Source of the DNA: Cinclus cinclus
Taxonomy: Eukaryota > Chordata > Aves > Passeriformes > Cinclidae
Direction: 5' to 3'
DNA: 64,000 bases
NCBI RefSeq assembly: GCF_963662255.1
Contig: NC_085082.1
Span: 744,001 to 808,000 of the forward strand
Part shown: piece after piece, positions 33,101-45,100 of the stretch
How the letters are laid out: the number at the start of each line of letters is the position of its first letter
How positions within the stretch are numbered: position 1 is the stretch's first letter
Notes under the pieces: generated by a model
The model's input: only the letters and a program-made list of their open reading frames with translations
Databases searched by the model: none
Told to the model about the DNA's origin: nothing
Translations under genes and position numbers: made by a program

Positions 33101-36100
33101 CCAGCGCTCCCAGTGCCATTCCCAGTGCTCCCAGTGCCATTCCCAGTTCTCCCAGTGCCCTCCCCAGCGCTCCCAGTGCCATTCCCAGTGCTCCCAGTGC
33201 CATTCCCAGTTCTCCCAGTGCCCTCCCCAGTGCTCCCAGTGCCCTCCCCAGCGCTCCCAGCACTTCCGGTGCCATCCTAACCCCTCCCTGTGCCTTCCCA
33301 GTGCTCCCAGTACTCCCAGTTACCCCGCAAGCCCCACCCCAAGGCCGACCCCAAACCTTTCGGGGGCTCCTTCGAGGATTTCGACCCCGAGGATTTCGGG
33401 CCCTTCGAGGCCGAAGAGGATGAGGAGGCTCCCAGGGACGGCTACGACGACTTCGCCAAGGAGCTCAACCAGTACCGGCGCTCCAAGGAGGGATCCCACC
33501 GTGCCAGAGGTACTGGGCAAACTGGGACAACTGGGACAGTCCCAAATTGGGGAAATCGCAAAAAAATCCCTAAAAAAAAATCCCAAAAACCGCATTAAAA
33601 ACTCTTAAAAAACACCAAAATAACCCCAAAAAATCAGTATTGGTGCTCCAAGGAGGGATCCCAGTATGCCAGAGGTACTGGGCAAACTGGGACAACTGGG
33701 ACAGTCCCAAAATGGGGGAAATCGCAAAAAAATCCCTAAAAAAATCCCAAAAAATGCATTAAATACTCTTAAAAAACACCAAAATAACCCCAAAAAATCA
33801 CTACTGGTGCTCCAAGGAGGGATCCCAGTATGCCAGAGGTACTGGGCAAACTGGGACAACTGGGACAGTCCCAAAATGGGGGAAATCGCAAAAAAATCCC
33901 TAAAAAAATCCCAAAAAATGCATTAAATACTCTTAAAAAACACCAAAATAACCCCAAAAAATCACTACTGGTGCTCCAAGGAGGGATCCCAGTATACCAG
34001 AGGTACTGGGCAAACTGGGACAACTGGGACAGTCCCAAAATGGGGGGAAATCGCAAAAAAATCCCTAAAAAAATCCCAAAAACCGCATTAAATACTCTTA
34101 AAAAACACCAAAATGACCCCAAAAAATCAGTATTGGTGCTCCAAGGAGGGATCCCAGTATGCCAGAGGTACTGGGCAAACTGGGACAACTGGGACAGTCC
34201 CAAAATGGGGGAAATCGCAAAAAAATCCCTAAAAAAATCCCAAAAACCGCATTAAATACTCTTAAAAAACACCAAAATAACCCCAAAAAATCACTACTGG
34301 TGCTCCAAGGAGGGATCCCACCGTGCCAGAGGTACTGGGCAAACTGGGACAACTGGGACAGTCCCAAAATGGGGGAAATCACGAAAAAATCCCTAAAAAA
34401 ATCCCAAAAAATGCATTAAAAACTCTTAAAAAACACCAAAATAACCCCAAAAAATCACTACTGGTGCTCCAAGGAGGGATCCCAGTATGCCAGAGGTACT
34501 GGGCAAACTGGGACAACTGGGACAGTCCCAAAATGGGGGGAAATCGCAAAAAAATCCCTAAAAAAAATCCCAAAAAATGCATTAAAAACTCTTAAAAAAA
34601 CCAAAATAACCCCAAAAAATCACTACTGGTGCTCCAAGGAGGGATCCCAGTATGCCAGAGGTACTGGGCAAACTGGGACAACTGGGACAGTCCCAAAATG
34701 GGGGAAATCACGAAAAAATCCCTAAAAAAATCCCAAAAAACACATTAAAAACTCTTAAAAAACACCAAAGTAACAAAAAAAAAAAAAACATTTTTCCCCA
34801 TTTCCCCGTTTTTTCCCCGTTTTTCCCGTTTTTTCCCCATTTTTTCCCCGTTTTTTCCCCGTTTCTCACCCCCTTTTCTCTCCCCTCATTCCCGGGGCCA
34901 TTCCCATTTTTTCCCCGTTTTTTCCCGTTTTTTTCCCCGTTTTTTCCCCGTTTCTCACCCCCTTTTCTCTCCCCTCAGGCCGGGGCTGTTCCCATTTCCC
35001 CATTTCCCCGTTTTTCCCCGTTTTTTTTCCCGTTTTTCCCCCGTTTTTTCCCCGTTTCTCACCCCCTTTTCTCTCCCCTCAGGTCGGGGCTGTTCCCATT
35101 TCCCCATTTCCCCGTTTTTTTCCCGTTTTTTCCCCGTTTTTTCCCCGTTTCTCACCCCCTTTTCTCTCCCCTCATTCCCGGGGCCGTTCCCATTTTTTCC
35201 CCGTTTTTTCCCGTTTTTTCCCGTTTTTTCCCCGTTTCTCACCCCCTTTTCTCTCCCCTCATTCCCAGGGCCATTCCCATTTTTTCCCCGTTTTTTCCCA
35301 TTTTCCCCCGTTTTTTCCCCGTTTCTCACCCCCTTTTCTCTCCCCTCAGGTCGGGGCTGTTCCCATTTCCCCATTTCCCCGTTTTTTCCCGTTTTTTCCC
35401 CGTTTTTTCCCCGTTTCTCACCCCCTTTTCTCTCCCCTCATTCCCGGGGCCGTTCCCATTTTTTCCCCGTTTTTTCCCGTTTTTCCCCGTTTTTTCCCCG
35501 TTTCTCACCCCCTTTTCTCTCCCCTCAGGCCGGGGCTGTTCCCATTTCCCCATTTCCCCATTTCCCCGTTTTTTCCCATTTTTCCCTGTTTTTTCCCCGT
35601 TTCTCACCCCCTTTTCTCTCCCCTCAGGCCGGGGCTGTTCCCATTTCCCCATTTCCCCATTTCCCCGTTTTTTCCCATTTTTTCCCGTTTTTTCCCCGTT
35701 TCTCACCCCGTTTTCTCTCCCCTCATTCCCGGGGCCGTTCCCATTTTTTCCCCGTTTTTTCCCGTTTTTTCCCCGTTTTTTCCCCGTTTCTCACCCCCTT
35801 TTCTCTCCCCTCAGGCCGGGGCTGTTCCCATTTCCCCATTTCCCCATTTCCCCGTTTTTTCCCATTTTTCCCCGTTTTTTCCCCGTTTCTCACCCCCTTT
35901 TCTCTCCCCTCAGGTCGGGGCCGTGGTGCCCGGGGGTTCCGGGGCCGGGGCCGGGGCCCTGCCCGGGGTCGGGGGCTGGGCCGGGGCCGGGGCCGAGCCC
36001 GCAGCGACCCCGAGGAGGAGGAGGAGGAGGAGGAGGAAGAGCCCTTCGAGGAGGAGATGGAGGTGAGGAGGTGGGAATTACACCGGGAATTCCCCAGGGA

Positions 36101-39100
36101 ATTCCGCAGGGAATTCTGGGGCGTTCCCGCCGGGAATTCCTCTGGGGGTTCCACTGGGAATTCCAGGATATTCCACAAGGAATTCTGGGGTGTTCGACAG
36201 GAATTCCGCTGGGAATTCTGGGGTGTTCCAAAGGGAATTCCACTGGGGAATTCCGCTGGGAATTCTGGGGTGTTCCAAAGGGAATTCTGGGGTGTTCCAA
36301 AGGGAATTCTGGGGTGTTCCAAAGGGAATTCCACTGGGGAATTCCGCTGGGAATTCTGGGGTGTTCCAATGGGAATTCTGGGGTGTTCCAAAGGGAATTC
36401 TGGGGTGTTCCAAAGGGAATTCCACTGGGGAATTCCGCTGGGAATTCTGGGGTGTTCCAATGGGAATTCCACTGGGGAATTCCCGGTCGTTCCCCAAGGA
36501 ATTCTGGAATGTTCCCAGAGGGAATTGGTGGGTGTCCCACAGGGAATCCTGGGGGTGTTCAACAGAGAATTCCTGAGGGAGTTCCAGGATATTCCACTGG
36601 GAATTCCGGAGGGAATTCTGGGGTTTTCCACTGGGAATTCCAGGGTGTTCCACTGGGAATTCCAGAGGGAATTCCAGCATATTCCAAAAGGAATTCTCGG
36701 GTGTTTCCCAGGGAATTCCTGAGGGAATTCCAGACCTTTCCTGGGCTTCTGAGCTGATCCTGGGACTCTTCACCCTGTCCTGGAATCCCAGAGGGAATTC
36801 TGGCCCTGTCCTGGGGTTCTGACCCAATCGTGGGGTTCCTGAAGGAATTCCAGAGGGAATCCCAGAGGGAATTCCAGCCCTTCCCGGGGGTTCTGACACG
36901 ACCCTGCAATTCCCAAGGGAATTCCGTGGCCTTTCCCGGTGTTCTGACCCCATCCCAGGATTCCAGACAGGATTCCCAACCCCATCCCGGGGCTTTCCCT
37001 CCCCATTCTGATCTTGCCACGCCGCAATTCCCACGCAATTCCCACGGAATTCCCACTTTTTTTGTTTTGTTTGTTTGTTTGTTTGTTGTTCCCAGTACTG
37101 CGACCCCGAGGAGCCGCTGGGCGACGACGACTTCGACGACTACGCCAAGGAATTGTCCCAGTACCGGCGCTGCAAGGAGAGGGGCAGGGGTGAGACCCCA
37201 GCCCCGTCCCAAATCCCGTCCTAAATCCCGTCCTAAATCCTGTCTTAAATCCCGTCCTAAATCCCGTCCTAAATCCCGTCCTGAATCCTGTCCTAAATCC
37301 TGTCCTGAATCCTGTCCTAAATCCTGTCCCGAATCCCGTCCTGAATCCCGTCCTAAATCCTGTCCTGAATCCCGTCCTAAATCCTGTCCTGAATCCCGTC
37401 CTGAATCCTGTCCTGAATCCCGTCCTGAATCCCGTCCTAAATCCCGTCCTGAATCCCGTCCTAAATCCTGTCCTGAATCCCGTCCTGAATCCTGTCCTGA
37501 ATCCCGTCCTGAATCCCGTCCTAAATCCCGTCCTGAATCCCGTCCTAAATCCTGTCCTGAATCCCGTCCTAAATCCTGTCCTGAATCCTGTCCTAAATCC
37601 TGTCCCGAATCCCGTCCTGAATCCCGTCCTAAATCCTGTCCTGAATCCTGTCCTAAATCCTGTTCCAAATCCCGTCCCAAATCCTGTCCTAAATCCCGTC
37701 CTGAATCCCGTCCTAAATCCTGTTCCAAATCCCGTCCTGAATCCCGTCCTAAATCCTGTCCTGAATCCTGTCCCAAATCCTGTCCCAAATCCCGTCCTAA
37801 ATCCCATCCTGAATCCTGTCCTGAATCCTGTTCCAGTCATGTCCCAAATCCTGCCCTAAATCCCGTCCCAAATCCCATCCTAAATCCTGTCCCAAATCAC
37901 ATCTGAATCCCACCCCAGTTCCCATTCCCAAATCCCCAAATCCCAAATCCCAAATTCCCATTTCCAGCTCTGAGCCAGGACCGGGGCCCTCGGGGCCGTG
38001 GGAACAAAGGGCTGGGTCGGGACTGGGGTTACCCCAAATCCCAAAATCCCAAATCCCAAAAACCCAAAATCCCAAATACCCAAAATCCCAAATCCCAAAA
38101 TCCCAAATTCCAAAATCCCAAATACCCAAAATCCCAAATACCCAAAATCCCAAATCCCAAATTCCCATTTCCAGGCCTGAACCGGGGCCGGGGCCCTCGG
38201 GGCCCTCGGGGCCGTGGGAACAAAGGGCTGGGTCGGGGCCGGGGCCGGGGCCGGAGCGCGATGGGAAAATCCGGGATCAACGACGACGACGATTTCTACG
38301 ACGACGACATCGGGGTGAGCTGCTCTCCCCAAATCTGTCCTGGGGGGGTTCCCGAAGGAAAAAAATCCCAAATCTGGGATTTCAGGTGTCCCAAATCTGT
38401 CCTGGGGGGGTTCCCGAAGGAAAAAAATCCCAAATCTGGGATTTCAGGTGTCCCAAATCTGTCCTGGGGGGGTTCCCGAAGGAAAAAAATCCCAAATCTG
38501 GGATTTCAGGTGTCCCAAATCTGTCCTGGGGGGGGTTCCCAAAGGAAAAAAATCCCAAATCTGGGATTTCAGATATCCCAAATCTGTCCTGGGGGGGTTC
38601 CCGAAGGAAAAAATCCCAAATCTGGGATTTCAGATACCCCAGATCTGCATTTCCCTCCCCAAAAATCCCAAATCTGGGATTTCAGATATCCCAAATCTGC
38701 ATTTCCCTCCCCAAAAATCCCAAATCTGGGATTTCAGGTGTCCCAAATCTGTCCTGGGGGGGTTCCCGAAGGAAAAAAATCCCAAATCTGGGATTTCAGG
38801 TGTCCCAAATCTGTCCTGGGGGGGTTCCCGAAGGAAAAAAATCCCAAATCTGGGATTTCAGATACCCCAAATCTGCATTTCCCTCGCCCCAAAAAATCCC
38901 AAATCTGGGATTTCAGGTGTCCCAAATCTGTCCTGGGGGGGTTCCCGAACAAAAAAATCCCAAATCTGGGATTTCAGATATCCCAAATCTGTCCTGGGGG
39001 GGTTCCCGAAGGAAAAAAATCCCAAATCTGGGATTTCAGATATCCCAAATCTGCATTTCCCTCCCCAAAAATCCCAAATTTTGACTTTGACATATCCCAA

Positions 39101-42100
39101 ATCCCACTTTTTATCCTTAAAATCCCAGGATTTTGGCTTTGAAATAGCCCAAACCTGCCTTTTTCACCCCAAAATTCCCGGATTTTTTCCTGGGATTTTT
39201 CCCAGATTTCCTCCCGATTTTTCCCGGCATTTTTTGTGCTCCGCACCCCTCACCTCCCCCACCCCCCAAATTCCCCATTTCCCACCCCAAAATTCCCAGA
39301 TTTTCCGGGATATTTCCCATTTTTTTCCTGTGATTTCTTTTCCCCATGGATTTCCCACTGATTTTGCCGTGATTTTTCCCTGTTTTTTCCCCTCAAAATT
39401 CCCAAATTTTTCCTGGGACTTTTCCCGAATTTCCCCCAGATTTTCCCCCCAAAATTCCCGATTTTTTTCCCCACATTTTTCCCGAATTTCCCCCAGATTT
39501 TCCCCCCAAAATTCCCGGATTTTCCCCAAAAATTCCCACATTTTTCCCATCTCCCCCCCAGAATTCCCCGATTTCTCCCAGATTTTTCCTGGGACTTTTC
39601 CCACGGATTTTTCACTGATTTTTTCGTGATTTTTTCATGGATTTTTCCACATTTTTTTTTTCCCCAGACTTTTCCCCCCCTGAAATTCCCGGATTTTTCC
39701 TGGGACTTTTCCCAGTTTTTTCCTGGGATTTTTTTCATCGATTTTTCCTGCTGTTCTTCCCACACTTCCCTCCAAAATTCCCGAATTTTTTCATGGATTT
39801 CTCCCCGCGTTTTGTCCCAGACCTTCCCCCCCCCCCCCCCCCCCCCACCCAAAATTCCCGGATTTCCCCCCAGAATTCCTCGGATTTTTCCCGGGATTTT
39901 TCTGCTCGGCGCCCCCCACCCTCCCCCATCCCTCCCCCCCCCAGAATTCCCAGATTTTCCGGGATATTTCCCGGATTTTTCCCGCAGGACGGGGGCGGAT
40001 ACCGGCGGGGCGAGCACGACAAATCTCACCTGCCCTCGGACAAGAAGGGCAAGGTGATCTGCAAGTACTTCGTGGAGGGCAGGTGCACCTGGGTAAGGAA
40101 TTCCCAAGGGAAAATTCCCAAAATTCCAGCACGGGATGGCTGGGGGGGGGCGGCTGGGTCCCACCTGGTCACACCTGGATCATCCAAAATCCACCTGGTC
40201 ACACCTGGATTACACAAATCCCACCTGGATCTCACCTGTCCCAACCAAATCACACCTGGTCACACCTGGATCATCCAAATCCCACCTGGATCTCACCTGT
40301 CCCACCCAAATCCCACCTGGTCACACCTGGTCACACCTGGATTACCGAAATCCCACCTGGATCCCACCTGGTCACACCTGGATCATCCAAATCCCACCTG
40401 GATCTCACCTGTCCCAACCAAATCCCACCTGGTCACACCTGGTCACATCTGGATCATCCAAAAATCCACCTGGTCACACCTGGATTACACAAATCCCACC
40501 TGGATCTCACCTGTCCCACCCAAATCCCACCTGGTCACACCTGGTCACACCTGGATATCCAAATCCCACCCGGATCACACCTGGATCATTCAAATCCCAC
40601 CTGGATCTCACCTGTCCCACCCAAATCCCACCTGGATCCCACCTGGTCACAACTATATCATCCAAATCCCACCTGGTCACACCTGGATCATCCAAATCCC
40701 ACCCGGATCACACCTGGTCACACTTGGATCTCACCTGGATCTCACCTGTCCCACCCGAATCCCACCTTTTCCGCCCCTTTCCAACCTGTCCTGTCTCACC
40801 TGTCTAACCTCACCTGTCCTGTCTCACCTGCACAGGGTGACCACTGCAACTTCAGCCACGACATCGAGCTGCCCAAGAAGCGGGAGCTGTGCAAGTTCTA
40901 CATCACCGGGTACTGCGCCCGCGCCGAGAGCTGTCCCTACATGCACGATATCCTGTCCTGCACCTGTCCTACACCTGTCCTACACCTGTCCTACACCTGT
41001 CTGGGGTTAAACCTGTCCTAGACCCGGGTTAAACCCGGCCTGAACGTGTCCATGAGCTGTGCCAGTTCTACATCACCGGGTACTGCGCCCGCGCCGAGAG
41101 CTGTCCCTACATGCACGATATCCTGTCCTACACCTGTCCTACACCTGTCCTACACCTGTCTGGGGTTAAACCTGTCCTAGACCCGGGTTAAACCCGGCCT
41201 GAACGTGTCCATGAGCTGTGCCAGTTCTACATCACCGGGTACTGCGCCCGCGCCGAGAGCTGTCCCTACATGCACGATATCCTGTCCTGCACCTGTCCTG
41301 CACCTGTCCTACACCTGTCCTACACCTGTCTGGGGTTAAACCTGTCCTAGACCCGGGTTAAACCCGGCCTGAACGTGTCCATGAGCTGTGCCAGTTCTAC
41401 ATCACCGGGTACTGCGCCCGCGCCGAGAGCTGTCCCTACATGCACGATATCCTGTCCTGCACCTGTCCTACACCTGTCCTACACCTGTCCTACACCTGTC
41501 TGGGGTTAAACCTGTCCTAGACCCGGGTTAAACCCGGCCTGAACGTGTCCATGAGCTGTGCCAGTTCTACATCACCGGGTACTGCGCCCGCGCCGAGAGC
41601 TGTCCCTACATGCACGATATCCTGTCCTGCACCTGTCCTACACCTGTCCTACACCTGTCCTACACCTGTCTGGGGTTAAACCTGTCCTAGACCCGGGTTA
41701 AACCCGGCCTGAACGTGTCCATGAGCTGTGCCAGTTCTACATCACCGGGTACTGCGCCCGCGCCGAGAGCTGTCCCTACATGCACGATATCCTGTCCTGC
41801 ACCTGTCCTACACCTGTCCTACACCTGTCCTACACCTGTCCTACACCTGTCCTACACCTGTCTGGGGTTAAACCTGTCCTAAACCTGGGTTACACCTGTC
41901 CTAAACCTGTCCTAGACCTGTTCTAGACCTGGGTTAGACCTGGGTCAGACCTGGGATACACCTGTCCTAAACCTGGGTTACACCTGGACAGAACCCCGTT
42001 TTTCCCAGACTTTTCAGGGATTTTTTCCCCAGCTTTTTTCCAGTTCATACCCAGGTTTCTCCCCGTGTCATTCCTGGTTTTTCCCGTGTCATTCCCGATT

Positions 42101-45100
42101 TTTCCCGTGTCATTCCCGGTTTTTTCCCGTGTTATTCCCGGTTTTTCTCCCCGTGTCATTCCCGGTTTTTCCCGTGTCATTCCCGGTTTTTTCCCGTGTC
42201 ATTCCCGGTTTTTCCCGTGTCATTCCCGGTTTTTCTCCCCGTGTCATTCCCGGTTTTTCCCGTGTCATTCCCGGTTTTTCCCCTGTCATTCCCGTTTCTT
42301 TTTCCCGTTTTCCTTGACGTTCCCACGGGATTTCCCGTGCAAGCTGTTCCACACCACCGGGCTCTGCATCAACGGCGACGACTGCATGTTCTCACACGCG
42401 CCGCTCACCGACGAGACACGGGAGCTGCTGGACAAGGTAACGCACACCTGGGCACACCTGGGTACACCTGGGCACAGGTACAGCACACCTGGGTACAGGT
42501 ACAGCACACCTGGGCACAGTTCTCACATGTTCTCACACGCGCCGCTCACCGACGAGACACGGGAGCTGCTGGACAAGGTAACGCACACCTGGGCACACCT
42601 GGGTACACCTGGGCACAGGTACAGCACACCTGGGTACAGGTACAGCACATCTGGGCACAGTACTCACATGTTCTCACACGCGCCGCTCACCGACGAGACA
42701 CGGGAGCTGCTGGACAAGGTAACGCACACCTGGGCACACCTGGGTACACCTGGGCACTGGTACAGCACACCTGGGTACAGGTACAGCACACCTGGGCACA
42801 GTTCTCACATGTTCTCACACGCGCCGCTCACCGACGAGACACGGGAGCTGCTGGACAAGGTAACGCACACCTGGGCACACCTGGGTACACCTGGGCACAG
42901 GTACAGCACACCTGGGTACAGGTACAGCACACCTGGGCACAGTACTCACATGTTCTCACACGCGCCGCTCACCGACGAGACACGGGAGCTGCTGGACAAG
43001 GTAACGCACACCTGGGCACACCTGGGTACACCTGGGCACAGGTACAGCACACCTGGGTACAGGTACAGCACACCTGGGCACAGTTCTCACATGTTCTCAC
43101 ACGCGCCGCTCACCGACGAGACACGGGAGCTGCTGGACAAGGTAACGCACACCTGGGCACACCTGGGCACACCTGGGCACTGGTACAGCACACCTGGGTA
43201 CAGGTACAGCACACCTGGGCACAGTTCTCACATGTTCTCACACGCGCCGCTCACCGACGAGACACGGGAGCTGCTGGACAAGGTAACGCACACCTGGGCA
43301 CACCTGGGCACACCTGGGCACAGGTACAGCACACCTGGGTACAGGTACAGCACACCTGGGTACAGTTCTCACATGTTCTCACACGCGCCGCTCACCGACG
43401 AGACACGGGAGCTGCTGGACAAGGTAACGCACACCTGGGCACACCTGGGTACACCTGGGCACAGGTACAGCACACCTGGGTACAGGTACAGCACACCTGG
43501 GTACAGGTACAGCACACCTGGGCACAGTTCTCACATGTTCTCACACGCGCCGCTCACCGACGAGACACGGGAGCTGCTGGACAAGGTAACGCACACCTGG
43601 GCACACCTGGGTACACCTGGGCACAGGTACAGCACACCTGGGTACAGGTACAGCACACCTGGGTACAGGTACAGCACACCTGGGCACAGTTCTCACATGT
43701 TCTCACACGCGCCGCTCACCGACGAGACACGGGAGCTGCTGGACAAGGTAACGCACACCTGGGCACACCTGGGTACACCTGGGCACAGGTACAGCACACC
43801 TGGGTACAGGTACAGCACACCTGGGCACAGTTCTCACATGTTCTCACACGCGCCGCTCACCGACGAGACACGGGAGCTGCTGGACAAGGTAACGCACACC
43901 TGGGCACACCTGGGTACACCTGGGCACAGGTACAGCACACCTGGGTACAGGTACAGCACACCTGGGCACAGTTCTCACATGTTCTCACACGCGCCGCTCA
44001 CCGACGAGACACGGGAGCTGCTGGACAAGGTAACGCACACCTGGGCACACCTGGGTACACCTGGGCACAGGTACAGCACACCTGGGTACAGGTACAGCAC
44101 ACCTGGGCACAGTACTCACATGTTCTCACACGCGCCGCTCACCGACGAGACACGGGAGCTGCTGGACAAGGTAACGCACACCTGGGCACACCTGGGTACA
44201 CCTGGGCACAGGTACAGCACACCTGGGTACAGGTACAGCACACCTGGGTACAGGTACAGCACACCTGGGCACAGTTCTCACATGTTCTCACACGCGCCGC
44301 TCACCGACGAGACACGGGAGCTGCTGGACAAGGTAACGCACACCTGGGCACACCTGGGTACACCTGGGCACAGGTACAGCACACCTGGGTACAGGTACAG
44401 CACACCTGGGTACAGGTACAGCACACCTGGGCACAGTTCTCACATGTTCTCACACGCGCCGCTCACCGACGAGACACGGGAGCTGCTGGACAAGGTAACG
44501 CACACCTGGGCACACCTGGGTACACCTGGGCACAGGTACAGCACACCTGGGTACAGGTACAGCACACCTGGGCACAGTTCTCACATGTTCTCACACGCGC
44601 CGCTCACCGACGAGACACGGGAGCTGCTGGACAAGGTAACGCACACCTGGGCACACCTGGGTACACCTGGGCACAGGTACAGCACACCTGGGTACAGGTA
44701 CAGCACACCTGGGCACAGTTCTCACATGTTCTCACACGCGCCGCTCACCGACGAGACACGGGAGCTGCTGGACAAGGTAACGCACACCTGGGCACACCTG
44801 GGTACACCTGGGCACAGGTACAGCACACCTGGGTACAGGTACAGCACATCTGGGCACAGTACTCACATGTTCTCACACGCGCCGCTCACCGACGAGACAC
44901 GGGAGCTGCTGGACAAGGTAACGCACACCTGGGCACACCTGGGTACACCTGGGCACTGGTACAGCACACCTGGGTACAGGTACAGCACACCTGGGCACAG
45001 TTCTCACATGTTCTCACACGCGCCGCTCACCGACGAGACACGGGAGCTGCTGGACAAGGTAACGCACACCTGGGCACACCTGGGTACACCTGGGCACAGG

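Larger units (their letters stand above)
40948..42326 (+). other. ZC3H4: U12-type AT-AC intron (ZC3H4 intron 9)
   Basis: The intron starts ATATCCTGT, one mismatch from the minor-spliceosome 5' consensus ATATCCTTT. It ends TTCCTTGACGTTCCCAC, where TTCCTTGAC (42310-42318) is the U12 branch-site consensus, nine bases before the terminal AC at 42325-42326. Joining CACG to GGGATTTCC restores YMHGDFPCKL exactly as in the human protein. No GT-AG pair nearby keeps the frame. Confidence 0.92.

Noticed and set aside
30842..33423. Long Gly/Thr/Trp- or Pro/Ser-rich proteins on both strands of ZC3H4 intron 3
   Set aside because: Translations of the ACTGGGAG and CTCCCAGT arrays, open in several frames at once and unsupported by homology.
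37968..38027. Treating the exon 7 duplicate as a firm coding exon
   Set aside because: Its donor is weak and no independent evidence of use exists; listed only as a possible cassette.
40948..40970. A GT donor (CCT|GTCC) for ZC3H4 intron 9
   Set aside because: It has poor consensus, would shift the frame, and the ATATCCT/TTCCTTGAC/AC set fits a U12 intron exactly.
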